A stretch of 34,134 nucleotides of DNA from Pseudomonadota bacterium (GCA_021811945.1 JAKAPE010000013.1:1-34134), one strand, 5' to 3'. Positions 15,662-23,805 are shown, counted from the stretch's first letter. Notes: a model not told the origin generated them from the letters alone. Made by a program: numbers and translations.

Positions 15662-17896
15662 ATGGCGGGCCTGGATCAACTCAAGCAGACATTCTTCGAC
15701 GAATGCAGCGAGGCGCTGCAGCAGATCGAGAGCGGCCTGCCCGAAATTCTCGGCGGCGCCAACTCCGAAGACACGATCAATGCCGTGTTCCGTTCGGTCC
15801 ACTCGGTCAAGGGCGGCGCCGGCATTTTCGGCTTTGAAGATCTGGTCAAGTTTGCCCACGTGTTCGAAACAGTCCTCGACGCCATGCGCGGCGGTAAGCT
15901 GGCGGCGACGCAGGAAATAGTGGATCGGCTGCTACAGGCAAACGACGTCCTGTCTGATCTGATCGGGATGTCGCGGTCGGGGGAAGCTATTCCGCCCGAT
16001 CACGGTTGCGAAAGCCGCGCCGCGCTCGAGCAGATTCTGCGGGAAAACCTGCCCGGCGAGCACGCCGACAATGATGCGCCGGCGCCGGCCGACTTCGAGG
16101 GACTGGATTTCGTTCCGGTGACCGCTGAGCAATTGCAGGCGTCCGGCGGCGCGGGCGAATATCGTCTGGTCTTTCGGCCCAAGCCCGACTTGCTGAAGAA
16201 GGCCAACGAACCGCTTTACATCTTGCGCGAACTGCGCAAGCTCGGCAGGCTCGACCTCCTCGCCGAGACCGACCGGCTGCCTGCTCTGGCGGAGATTGAG
16301 GCCGATCGGCCGTACCTCGGTTGGACCGGTACGCTACGGACCGAAGCCGGCCGCCAAGCGATCGAAGAAATATTCGAATTTGTTAATGGCGACTGCGAGC
16401 TTGAGATCACGTCGCTCGCGCCCGAGATACCCGGCGCCGGGGATGGTGGGGAAGAGCCGCCAGTTCCCGCGGCCGTCGAGCCGGAAGCAGACGCAAGCCT
16501 TGCCAAGGCCGAAGCGACGCGCTCCCCGCAATCGGCGCCGCAGGCCCCGATAGCCCGCGAGACAAGCGAGGCAGCGACCGCGGCGCAAACGAAAGCGAAG
16601 CCGGCGGCGGCGGCGACGACGACCCGGATCGAGCTGGAGAAGATCGATCGCGCCGTCAACATGGTGGGCGAGCTGGTCATTGCGCAGGCCATGCTCGGGC
16701 AGGTCGTGCACGGTCTGCCGGAGGACGTCCGCAGCAGGCTCGTGCAGGTGGTCGACGAAGTGGCCCACCATACGCGCGAGCTGAAAGACAGCGTCATGTC
16801 GATGCGTGCGCAGCAGGTCAACGCCGTGTTTCAGCGCATGCCTCGTCTGGTTCGCGAACTCGCCGCCAAGACCGCCAAGAAGGTTCGCCTGGAAATGGTC
16901 GGCGAAACGACAGAGGTTGATCGATCGATCATCGAGCGGCTTGGCGATCCGCTCACGCACATTATCCGCAATTCCCTCGATCACGGTATCGAAACGCCTA
17001 CGGAACGCCGGGCCGCCGGCAAATCGGAGGAAGGAACGATCCGGCTTGCCGCCGAACATCGCGGCGGCCGCATCGTTATCGAGATTAGCGACGACGGGGC
17101 CGGGATCAACTCCGAACGCGTGTTGCAGAAAGCACGGGAACGCGGCCTGATAGGTCCCGAAGCCGTACTGGCGGAGGATGAGATAAACAATCTCATCTTC
17201 CTTCCCGGGTTCTCCACGGCGGAAAAAATATCGGATATTTCCGGCCGCGGGGTCGGCATGGATGTCGTTCGGCGCAACATCCAGGACGTCGGCGGCCGCA
17301 TTTCGCTGCGGTCGGAACGCGGCCGGGGCATGACCATTCAGTTGGCACTGCCTCTGACCTTGGCGGTGATGGACGGAATGGTCATTCGCGTCGGCTCGGA
17401 GACTTATGTGATGCCGATGTCGGCGATCGTCGAATGCCTGCGCCCGCCGGCGTCCGATATCCATGCTTTGATCGGCACCTCCGGCATGCTCAAGATTCGC
17501 GGGAACCTCGTGCCGCTCGTTCAGCTCCGCGAGCTGCTGGATATCACAGCGGCAGGAACGAGCTCCGACGAACGCGTGGTCATCGTCAGCGATGCCGGCG
17601 AGGGCACCCGGTTCGGTATCGTCGTCGACGAATTGTGCGGGCATCAGCAAGTCGTCGTCAAAAGCATTGAGGAGAGCTACGGCTCGGTTCCCGGAATCGC
17701 CGGGGCGACGATCCTCGGCAACGGCCGGGTCGCGTTCATTCTCGATGTCGAGAAGCTGTCCGATATCGCCAGCAGCCAGAACGTGCAAACGGGAATTGCA
17801 CGCTTCGCCAACGGGGGAAAAGAGATAGCCGCCGTTGTGAACCGCGATTGGGGCAAGAGCGGCCCTCCGCGCAGGACGGAGAAGGCCGTCGGTTAG
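15662..17896 (+). CDS. cheA: Chemotaxis histidine kinase CheA
   Basis: CheA phosphorylates CheY and CheB in response to receptors. The start ATG has GAGGAG upstream; the longer open frame to 15572 overlaps the receiver gene and is not used. In 744 residues the order is: HPt domain with phospho-His47 (RSVHSVKGGAGIFGF), a regulator-binding-type region (about 140-250), an Ala/Glu-rich linker, the dimerisation helices from Thr321 (TRIELEKIDRAVNMVGEL), the ATPase with H433IIRNSLDHG, SDDGAGI and GRGVGMDVV, then the CheW-like regulatory domain with GNLVPLVQLRELL. All key residues are present. The second cheY starts 11 bases downstream. Confidence 0.97.
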   Translation: MAGLDQLKQTFFDECSEALQQIESGLPEILGGANSEDTINAVFRSVHSVKGGAGIFGFEDLVKFAHVFETVLDAMRGGKLAATQEIVDRLLQANDVLSDLIGMSRSGEAIPPDHGCESRAALEQILRENLPGEHADNDAPAPADFEGLDFVPVTAEQLQASGGAGEYRLVFRPKPDLLKKANEPLYILRELRKLGRLDLLAETDRLPALAEIEADRPYLGWTGTLRTEAGRQAIEEIFEFVNGDCELEITSLAPEIPGAGDGGEEPPVPAAVEPEADASLAKAEATRSPQSAPQAPIARETSEAATAAQTKAKPAAAATTTRIELEKIDRAVNMVGELVIAQAMLGQVVHGLPEDVRSRLVQVVDEVAHHTRELKDSVMSMRAQQVNAVFQRMPRLVRELAAKTAKKVRLEMVGETTEVDRSIIERLGDPLTHIIRNSLDHGIETPTERRAAGKSEEGTIRLAAEHRGGRIVIEISDDGAGINSERVLQKARERGLIGPEAVLAEDEINNLIFLPGFSTAEKISDISGRGVGMDVVRRNIQDVGGRISLRSERGRGMTIQLALPLTLAVMDGMVIRVGSETYVMPMSAIVECLRPPASDIHALIGTSGMLKIRGNLVPLVQLRELLDITAAGTSSDERVVIVSDAGEGTRFGIVVDELCGHQQVVVKSIEESYGSVPGIAGATILGNGRVAFILDVEKLSDIASSQNVQTGIARFANGGKEIAAVVNRDWGKSGPPRRTEKAVG

Positions 17897-17907
17897 GAGC
17901 AACGACA

Positions 17908-18297
17908 ATGCCAGTAGCAGCAGCGCTCAAGGTTCTCGTTGTCGACGATCAGAACAGCGTTCGGCAAATGACGCGCCTTATTCTCGAAGAGATCGGTATA
18001 CGCTACATCCACGAAGCGGAAAACGGGCGACAGGCCATGGCCACCGCTGCGCTGCAACCGCTCGACCTGATCATATCCGACTTCAATATGCCGGAGATGG
18101 ACGGTCTGGCGCTGCTGCGTGCGGTACGCGGTCACCCGGCAGCGCGCAAAATACCGTTCATTCTGCTTACCGGGCGGGGCGATCGCGAGCTCGTCGTCAA
18201 AGCGGCCCAGGCCGGCGTCAACAATTATATGATTAAGCCGTTCACGCGCGATATTCTGCGGCACAAGATCGAACAAGTGATGGGAAAACTGTCGTGA
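17908..18297 (+). CDS. cheY: CheY-type single-domain response regulator
   Basis: The 129-residue receiver has the acid pair in VLVVDDQNSVRQM, phospho-acceptor Asp58 in IISDFNMPEMDG, the Thr of LLTGRG and the Lys of MIKPF. It lacks an output domain, so it is expected either to bind the flagellar switch or to act as a phosphate sink. AGGAG lies ten bases before the ATG. Its TGA overlaps the next gene's GTG (GTGA). The locus thus has two CheY domains, one free and one fused to STAS. Confidence 0.94.
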   Translation: MPVAAALKVLVVDDQNSVRQMTRLILEEIGIRYIHEAENGRQAMATAALQPLDLIISDFNMPEMDGLALLRAVRGHPAARKIPFILLTGRGDRELVVKAAQAGVNNYMIKPFTRDILRHKIEQVMGKLS

Positions 18298-18689
18298 CAT
18301 CCGAACTGCAACATGCCGAGGTGGACGGCTCCGATGTGGGTAGATTTCTTGCGATTACGGCGGCGGCGTTGCGCGAAACGGCGGAGCGGCTGGACGCAAC
18401 GGTCGACCGGATCAGTGCAAAGACCGCCACGCAATCAGGACGTGCCGACCGCGATATGGTCATGGCGCTGCAGAATTTCGACCGGTTGCAGCAGGAATTC
18501 GCGGCAATCGCGGACGTGCTCGGCAAGGCTGCGGAGAAAGTGCGCGGGAATTGGGCGACGACCGGCGGCGGGCATCCGGCCGACGAGGTCCTTGCCGCAA
18601 TCTCGATGACTGAGGTGAAAGAACGGTTTCTTCGTCTGCTCAGCGTGACCGATTGGCTCGCCTCGACCTCGGACGAAGCGGTGTTCTGA
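18294..18689 (+). CDS. Small helical protein, possibly CheZ-like
   Basis: This 131-residue, all-helical protein starts at a GTG overlapping the cheY stop, so it is probably translated with it. The central helix reads MALQNFDRLQQEFAAIADVL. The D-x-x-x-Q spacing (Asp63, Gln67) equals that of the CheZ phosphatase motif QDLTGQ, where Asp positions CheY and Gln activates water. No other similarity to CheZ is obvious and it is shorter than E. coli CheZ (214). I would call it an unnamed chemotaxis protein; the phosphatase role is a hypothesis from the motif and position. Confidence 0.55.
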   Translation: MTSELQHAEVDGSDVGRFLAITAAALRETAERLDATVDRISAKTATQSGRADRDMVMALQNFDRLQQEFAAIADVLGKAAEKVRGNWATTGGGHPADEVLAAISMTEVKERFLRLLSVTDWLASTSDEAVF

Positions 18690-18692
18690 AAA

Positions 18693-18731
18693 ATGATCCC
18701 GAAAAGTGCCCCGGTTTTCCGAAAAGATCAT
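18693..18731. repeat. Palindromic repeat after the chemotaxis genes
   Basis: ATGATC (18693-18698) and GATCAT (18726-18731) enclose CCGAAAAGTG...CCGGTTTTCCGAAAA. This resembles the ATGATC-CGAAAAGTG-CCGGTTTTC-GATCAT dyad I recall from many Hyphomicrobiales genomes. It sits between two convergent genes and may act as a bidirectional hairpin. Confidence 0.65.
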
Positions 18732-18818
18732 GTTCGAGAGATGTTGGGGCGGCATTCGATGCAATCTGAACCGATTGCGCTCAGCGCCAGACTCGCGCGC
18801 TGATTGCCGGCGCCTCGC

Positions 18819-19304
18819 CTACGTTACGGCGACCGTCGCGACCCGATACAGCCCATTGATCAATTCCGGCACCTGCGCGGGCTTCAGATGGCGATAGCCG
18901 GGTTGTCGGGCAAGGCTCAGGGCGTCGAGATGACAGGCAACGGCGTCGTCATTGTACTCGGCGCCGGCAGCGATCGAGTCCAAGAGCATGCACAGCGAGT
19001 CGGCAATGCAGGACAGAAGCTCGAAGCCCATTGTCATGGCGACGTCGCGCAACTGACGGGCGTGAGAGTTCGCCGTTTGCAGGCTGTCCGATCCGCTGCC
19101 TTCGGCTCCGGCCTGTTTGATCGTGTCGACGAGCTCAGTTAGCGCGCCGTCCAGCCACTCGTCGAAGCCGCCTTTGACGTCCTCGATGGCGACCTCGGCC
19201 TGCTTGATGGCCAGTTCGCGCGGTGTTCCGCCGCTCCTGGCAACCCGATGAAAGCGCGTCTCGACGGAAAAAATCCGTGCCTCGGGATGGGTTCGTTTGG
19301 TCAT
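18819..19304 (-). CDS. Conserved helical protein beside a response regulator
   Basis: I chose the ATG at 19302-19304, which shares one base with the upstream gene's stop (TGATG); a TTG just before it is less likely. The 161 residues begin HPEARIFSVETRFHRVAR and include the helix pair SHARQLRDVAMTMGFELLSCI. Proteins of this shape, as I recall, sit beside the neighbouring regulator in Hyphomicrobiales and Caulobacterales but have no assigned role. The segment QLRDVAMTMG resembles HPt xLKGxAxxxG, with Arg83 where the phospho-His would be and a His at 81 two residues earlier. Confidence 0.7.
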   Translation of the reverse strand: MTKRTHPEARIFSVETRFHRVARSGGTPRELAIKQAEVAIEDVKGGFDEWLDGALTELVDTIKQAGAEGSGSDSLQTANSHARQLRDVAMTMGFELLSCIADSLCMLLDSIAAGAEYNDDAVACHLDALSLARQPGYRHLKPAQVPELINGLYRVATVAVT

Positions 19305-19897
19305 CAATCTTGACCCGTGCGTGCGGTGCTGAACAGACTGTCGATCTCATCCTGTCCGAGGGCGGGGCCGATCTCGGCGGCGACATCGACCGCTTTGTCG
19401 CCTTTTCGACGCCCCACGCCGTTCGGATACCCTTCGATTTTGAAGCGCCGATCCGGTCCAAAATAGGTCGCCGTGTCGATGAATTGCCGCGGATTGAAAG
19501 CTATCCAGGCCAGCCGATCGTAGAGCCCCGCCGGCGACATCGGCTTGGCAATGACCATATTGGCGCCGGCGTCGCGCGCAATCTTGACCGTCGTCTCGCG
19601 CACATCGCTGGTCATGATCAGTATCGGCAGCGTGCGGTTCTCGTTGTCCTCCTTGCGGCGGATGGCGCGGGTGAGGTGCAGCCCTCCGTGCGGGGGAAGA
19701 CGCGCGTCGCAAATCAACGCATCGATCTTCTGATTGGTAAGCGCCCGGATTACGCCGACCGAATCCCTGACTTCAAGCACCTTGTTGGCCCCGAAGCCGC
19801 GCAACATGCTGTGAATGAGCATGGACATGTAGGAACTGGGATCAGCGACGAGAATCACCAGATCGCAAAGATTGATGCTGAGACTGCGGCTCGTCAT
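19304..19897 (-). CDS. Response regulator with a FliM-like C-terminal peptide
   Basis: Residues 12-130 are a receiver domain: LVILVADPSSYM supplies one acidic residue (Asp19), acceptor Asp64 lies in ALICDARLPPHGG, then Thr/Ser in IMTSD and Lys118 in VIAKPM. After a basic linker (YFGPDRRFKIEGYPNGVGRR) the protein ends in GPALGQDEIDSLFSTA. LxQDEIDxL is the hallmark of the FliM N terminus that binds phosphorylated CheY. I take ATG 19897; a TTG at 19945 would add 16 poorly matching residues. It is coupled to the helical protein downstream. Confidence 0.82.
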   Translation of the reverse strand: MTSRSLSINLCDLVILVADPSSYMSMLIHSMLRGFGANKVLEVRDSVGVIRALTNQKIDALICDARLPPHGGLHLTRAIRRKEDNENRTLPILIMTSDVRETTVKIARDAGANMVIAKPMSPAGLYDRLAWIAFNPRQFIDTATYFGPDRRFKIEGYPNGVGRRKGDKAVDVAAEIGPALGQDEIDSLFSTARTGQD

Positions 19898-20310
19898 GCT
19901 TGGCGGCGTCGCATCACCGACCGGCGTTTGCGGCAAAAAGCGCAACTGAGCGGCAATTCATCCGATTCGCGACGACTAACCCAGAAGTTTTAGATGAAGG
20001 TAGAATGATAATGTCGATTAATAAACGGCAGTGGTCGCAATCAGGCAGGTCAAGACTACCGACCTGTCGTCCTTCAGTCGTCGGAACGAGAGGCGGCCCC
20101 GGATCAACAGGTGCCAGTACGACCTTATTAAAGGTCTGACCCAGGGCCGTCTGCTCGCATTCATATTTCAACAAGTTCCGATTAGGTCTGCAACTCTATA
20201 TGGGCACGGCACCCGCCCGGAAATCCTATAATGAGATAGACATTCCCACGGCACACTCAGCGAGCGTCAGCGACGTGTCGGTCATTGCGTCTCACCATCT
20301 CATTTGCTGT
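19898..20310. other. Intergenic region with no recognised gene
   Basis: This stretch between the response regulator and the polysaccharide remnants is less GC-rich and has TATAATGAGATAGA near 20226. Short open frames on both strands show no family motif. It may hold further decayed sequence. Confidence 0.4.
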
Positions 20311-20466
20311 TCAGGGCATCAAATCCATCGTCATGCCACGCGGGCGGTATGTTTGTGCGAAGGTATCGACCTTGATCTTCGCCTGTTGCCCCGCGTGGAC
20401 GAATCCGATGACATCCCGGCCGAGCGTTTCCCCGCCGCCGTTCTGGACCCAGGACGATGCCGTCAT
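20311..20466 (-). pseudogene. Fragment of an HlyD-type membrane fusion protein
   Basis: A 51-residue frame contains RDVIGFVHAGQQAKIKVDTF, which matches the KDIGFVxxGQxAxIKVxTF strand block in the C-terminal half of HlyD/PrsE periplasmic adaptors of type I secretion. The rest of a roughly 430-residue protein is missing, and the frame ends soon after in QTYRPRGMTMDLMP. It lies directly downstream of the sugar transferase stop. I read it as a relic of a secretion gene in the decayed polysaccharide locus. Confidence 0.6.
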
Positions 20467-20481
20467 CAACCGCGATACCCG

Positions 20482-21087
20482 CTAACAATCGCGAATTCGA
20501 TCCCCTCGACCGCGACCGGTAAGCGTTTGTGCTATCAGCATGAGGTCTCCCAGGAAGCTTTGTTCCGCAATGTATGCTGCGTCGATCTCCGCCAGGCGCT
20601 CGGGCTGCCCCATATCCACGCCGAGAACCTGGGCCTTTCCTGTAATTCCCGGTCGAATGACAAACACGCCTCGTTCTTGCCGGGCCTTTATTAACTCAGA
20701 TTGTGTAGGGAGGCAGGGTCGTGGCCCTACAAAGCTCATGTCGCCATTCAACACGTTCCAGAGCTGCGGCAATTCATCGAGCTTCATCCGGCGCAGCCAT
20801 CTGCCGAGAGGCGTGACGGAAGATACCTGCGTTTCGTGGGTCGCGACGTTGGGCGTATTTATGTACATCGTCCGTAACTTGTAACAGGTAAAGGTCCTCT
20901 TGTGGCGGCCTACACGCTCTTGGGCGAGCAGGCCCGGCCCTGGTGAACTCAGGCGTATTGCTACGGCAAGAAGCAAAATGAGCCAGGCAAGGAGAATTAG
21001 GCCGGCGACGCTGGCCATGATATCGAAGGCACGCTTCAGAATTCCCCGACTTGGGAAGTATAATCTGATCATCAGGCTACAGACCAT
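20482..21087 (-). CDS. Undecaprenyl-phosphate sugar-1-phosphate transferase
   Basis: Such enzymes start surface-glycan repeat units by moving a sugar phosphate from a nucleotide sugar to the lipid carrier at the inner membrane. Motifs of the short PglC/WcaJ-type catalytic domain are in order: LKRAFDIM plus one membrane hairpin (VAGLILLAWLILLLAVAI), SSPGPGLLAQERVGR, FTCYKLRTM, LDELPQLWNVLNGDMSFVGP and VIRPGITGKAQVLG. There is no N-terminal four-helix region. The start is uncertain: ATG 21087 or 21072 both fit. It seems intact although its neighbours are broken. Confidence 0.85.
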   Translation of the reverse strand: MVCSLMIRLYFPSRGILKRAFDIMASVAGLILLAWLILLLAVAIRLSSPGPGLLAQERVGRHKRTFTCYKLRTMYINTPNVATHETQVSSVTPLGRWLRRMKLDELPQLWNVLNGDMSFVGPRPCLPTQSELIKARQERGVFVIRPGITGKAQVLGVDMGQPERLAEIDAAYIAEQSFLGDLMLIAQTLTGRGRGDRIRDC

Positions 21088-21139
21088 ACCCGTAACTATT
21101 TTCTTGCTCCTGGACCAGAAGTTAGGCCGCGGCCTTATT

Positions 21140-21193
21140 GTCGCAGCCGCTACTCTACGGCTCGTTGTCGCGGCTGTTGCTCTACGGCTCGCG
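21140..21193. repeat. 27-bp imperfect tandem duplication
   Basis: Units 21140-21166 and 21167-21193 share GTCGC-GC-G-T-CTCTACGGCTCG with a few substitutions. The second unit overlaps the 3' end of the dehydratase pseudogene, so the duplication may have altered its C terminus and the spacing to the sugar transferase. Confidence 0.6.
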
Positions 21194-22344
21194 ATAGCCC
21201 GAAGGGATGGCATCATTGCGCTCTTCGCCGGAATTCCACGCTACCTCGCGCAGCACGGCACCGATCCTTGCACGCTCGCCTTGGTCGAGGCCACGTCCGA
21301 GTTTGGCGAGCCATCCGCGTACCTGTTCAATCGGCGGGCAGTGTGCGGTAGCGCAGACCACGCCAGAGATGCCGATATCCATGATTTTCTCGTTGTGGGC
21401 GAGCAGGGCTTCACGGAGGCGTTCGCCGGGGCGTATACTGGTGAAGACAATATCGATATCGCGTCCGGGCTCGATCCCGCTTAAGCGGATCATGCGTTCC
21501 GCGAGGTCGACTATTTTGATCGGCTGACCCATGTTAAGCACATAGACCGAGGTCGGCGAACGCGTAGCGGCAAGCGCGTGGCTGGCTGCGGTGAGAACGA
21601 GGTCGCAGGCTTCGCGAATTGTCATGAAGTAGCGAACCATGTCCGGGTGGGTGACCGTGGCAGGTCCGCGGGCCTCGATCTGCGCCTTGAATTTCGGTAC
21701 GACGGAGCCGTTCGAGGCAAGGACGTTGCCGAAGCGCACCGTAAATCATGCGCGGGGGTGGCTTGCCGCCATTCGCGCCGCGGCGCGGGCTGCCGCAGCC
21801 TCCAAGGCTTGGCAATAAAGCTCAGCAAGTCTCTTGCTGGCACCCTGCATCGAGACCGGCTCGACCGCTTTGTCAGTTGAAATCATGTCGGTATGGCTCC
21901 CACTTGTCTCGCATGATGCTGTGTGCGGGAGTGTCTAAACAGGCGGTAGGCGATGCGCGGCCCGCCGAGAAAAAATATTTGTAATACCCAGCAAAGCGCA
22001 ATCGTAACTTTGCCGAAGAAAAATGTACCATAAAAATATGAGGAGAGCAGCACGTAGTCGGCAACGAGAAGCGATGCCGCGAGCACCGTCACTGCGCGGA
22101 GGATGTTCCACAGGTCCGGTAACGATGCGAATCGCCACTTGGCCGCGTAAAGATGGAAAGTCCAATAGACAATGCCGGCATAGACGAGATACCCGGGCAA
22201 GAAGATCATCAGCCAGTGGAGCCGATCGCCCAGGCCGATATCCACGAAGCGCACATAGAACGCCCCGGCGACCGCGGCCGCCGTGGCGGCCAGATCGTGA
22301 CAGACGACCAAGACGCGGCGCGGATTGCGGAAAAATCCCCTCAT
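21182..22344 (-). pseudogene. CapD/FlaA1-type nucleotide-sugar dehydratase, decayed
   Basis: Three pieces of one gene are recognisable in order on the minus strand. The 5' part (from ATG 22344) encodes the membrane region: FRNPRRVLVVCHDLAATAAA and about four helices up to FLGGPRIAYRLFRHSR. It breaks off near 21900. A second piece (about 21740-21889) reads MISTDKAVEPVSMQGASKRL and AELYCQALEA in a different frame, then meets TGA. The third (to 21182) continues in the same frame as TVRFGNVLASNGSVVPKFKA and HPDMVRYFMTIREACDLVL. About 300 residues holding the cofactor-binding half are missing. It therefore cannot make the UDP-sugar 4,6-dehydratase. Confidence 0.8.
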
Positions 22345-22472
22345 GCGGCCACTATATAATCCGGCTAGGCGATAAAAAAACGGATTATCGCGCCGGCCTC
22401 CGGAGTGTACGCGTGTGCAGAAGATTGTGCATTGCGACCGGCTTACGACTACAAGCCATTGAAATTTCAGTG

Positions 22473-22634
22473 ATGTTCCGGGCCTGGCCACAAGGACAAG
22501 AACGCAATCTCGTCAACGAGGTGGTCAGGGTGGTGCACAACGTGAATGAGACGCCCGGTTTCCCTGACGCCGTGTTCCGCAAGATCGGTTTGCCCGGACG
22601 TGAAAATCCGGTGTGCAAGAGGCACTACGACTGA
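22473..22634 (+). CDS. Unrecognised 53-residue reading frame
   Basis: The frame starts ATG and encodes MFRAWPQGQERNLVNEVVRV and ends PVCKRHYD. Codon third positions are mostly G or C, as in real genes here, and a strong hairpin follows 19 bases after the stop. I recognise no family. It may be a genuine small gene or the 3' end of a lost one; the frame stays open upstream to about 22023 but overlaps the dehydratase pseudogene. Confidence 0.3.
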   Translation: MFRAWPQGQERNLVNEVVRVVHNVNETPGFPDAVFRKIGLPGRENPVCKRHYD

Positions 22635-22653
22635 CGCGTAGACGCCGGTTCAG

Positions 22654-22686
22654 GATCTCCCGGCCGCCTCGCGCGGCCGGGAGATC
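22654..22686 (+). terminator. Strong hairpin, terminator-like without T-tract
   Basis: A perfect 14-base stem, GATCTCCCGGCCGC (22654-22667) with 22673-22686, closes a CTCGC loop. No T-run follows on either side, so it is either a Rho-assisted stop or RNA-stabilising structure, not a textbook intrinsic terminator. Confidence 0.5.
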
Positions 22687-22839
22687 ATGCCAGCGCCGAA
22701 ATCACCGCTCGGCGCAATGAGCTTGCCCATAAAATAGATCAGAGAAAGCGGTCGATCGCAACGACCGCATGAACCAGCCGATCAGACCATTATCGAGGCC
22801 CGGAACCCGCGGAAACGCGTTACCGTTGGTTGCGGCAAG

Positions 22840-23799
22840 ATGGCCATTTTGCTATCCACGACAGTAGGGAAGAGGTTCTTGCAAGGGGAAGAGATTCTTG
22901 CAATCGGAAGGAGCCTGTTGTTGACGGAAGCGCGAGTTGAAGGTGAAGCTTTTTTCACCACCAGCGGCGAGAGGACGCCGCACGCCGTTGTCGAAGGTGC
23001 TCCGGCGCCGCCTTCGCAATTGAGGCTCGCAATCCTCGACGTTTTCGAAGGCACACGCGCGTGGGATCTCTGGGGTCTGCTCGGCTGGCACGACATTCGC
23101 CAGCGCTACCACCGCTCCACGCTCGGCCCCTTCTGGCTTACCATCAGCATGGGTGCAATGGTCGGCGGCATCGGGCTGCTCTATGCCGGCTTCTTCCATC
23201 AGAAGGTGGCCGACTATCTGCCTTCCATGGCCCTCGGCTTCATCGTCTGGGGCCTGCTCGCCGGTCTGGTCAACGACAACTGCAGCGCCTTCATCGGTGC
23301 GGAATCGATCATCAAGCAGGTGCAGCTTCCGCTGTCCGTCCATGTCTATCGGGTGGTGTGGCGCAATCTCATCATCTTCGGCCACAATATCCTGATCTTC
23401 ATTGTCGTTGCGATAATCTTCAAGATCTGGCCGGGCTGGAGCGGCCTGCTGGCGCTGCCCGCGCTTTTCCTCATCTGCGTGAACGGCGTGTGGGTCGGGA
23501 TTCTGCTCGGCCTGGTCTCGGCGCGCTTCCGCGACGTGCCGCAGATCGTGGCGAGCGTCATGCAGATCGCCTTTTTCCTCACGCCGATCATCTGGAAGCC
23601 GACCGGCCTGGCCGGGCACCACTTGATCCTCGGACTCAATCCTTTCCTCTATTTTCTGGACCTGCTTCGTGCGCCGCTGCTCGGCCAGGTCCCGGCGTTG
23701 AGCTACTGGTTCGTGGCGCTTGCCGTGACGCTGTGCGGCTGGGCGTTGGCGCTCGTCATGTACCGCCTCTACCGGCGGCGGATTGCCTATTGGTTGTGA
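22840..23799 (+). CDS. Polysaccharide ABC-2-type permease (Wzm/KpsM-like)
   Basis: This is the membrane half of an exporter for lipid-linked or capsular glycans. From about residue 75 the family opens with WDLWGLLGWHDIRQRYHRSTLGPFW-type sequence, then about six membrane helices and the FFLTPIIWKP and NPFLYFLDLLRAPLLG motifs. The first 70 residues are unconserved and partly encoded by an 18-bp tandem repeat, so the true start may be downstream of ATG 22840. The ATPase gene follows six bases after the stop. Confidence 0.88.
   Translation: MAILLSTTVGKRFLQGEEILAIGRSLLLTEARVEGEAFFTTSGERTPHAVVEGAPAPPSQLRLAILDVFEGTRAWDLWGLLGWHDIRQRYHRSTLGPFWLTISMGAMVGGIGLLYAGFFHQKVADYLPSMALGFIVWGLLAGLVNDNCSAFIGAESIIKQVQLPLSVHVYRVVWRNLIIFGHNILIFIVVAIIFKIWPGWSGLLALPALFLICVNGVWVGILLGLVSARFRDVPQIVASVMQIAFFLTPIIWKPTGLAGHHLILGLNPFLYFLDLLRAPLLGQVPALSYWFVALAVTLCGWALALVMYRLYRRRIAYWL
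22867..22903 (+). repeat. 18-bp tandem repeat at the permease 5' end
   Basis: GGGAAGAGGTTCTTGCAA (22867-22884) and GGGAAGAGATTCTTGCAA (22886-22903) differ at one base and are separated by one G. The one-base spacer puts the copies in different frames, which argues that this stretch arose as noncoding DNA or that the permease start is later. Confidence 0.65.
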
Positions 23800-23805
23800 G
23801 GCGTC

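Noticed and set aside
16334-17908. 524-residue minus-strand open frame opposite cheA
   Set aside because: It is an antisense shadow of a complete CheA with all catalytic motifs.
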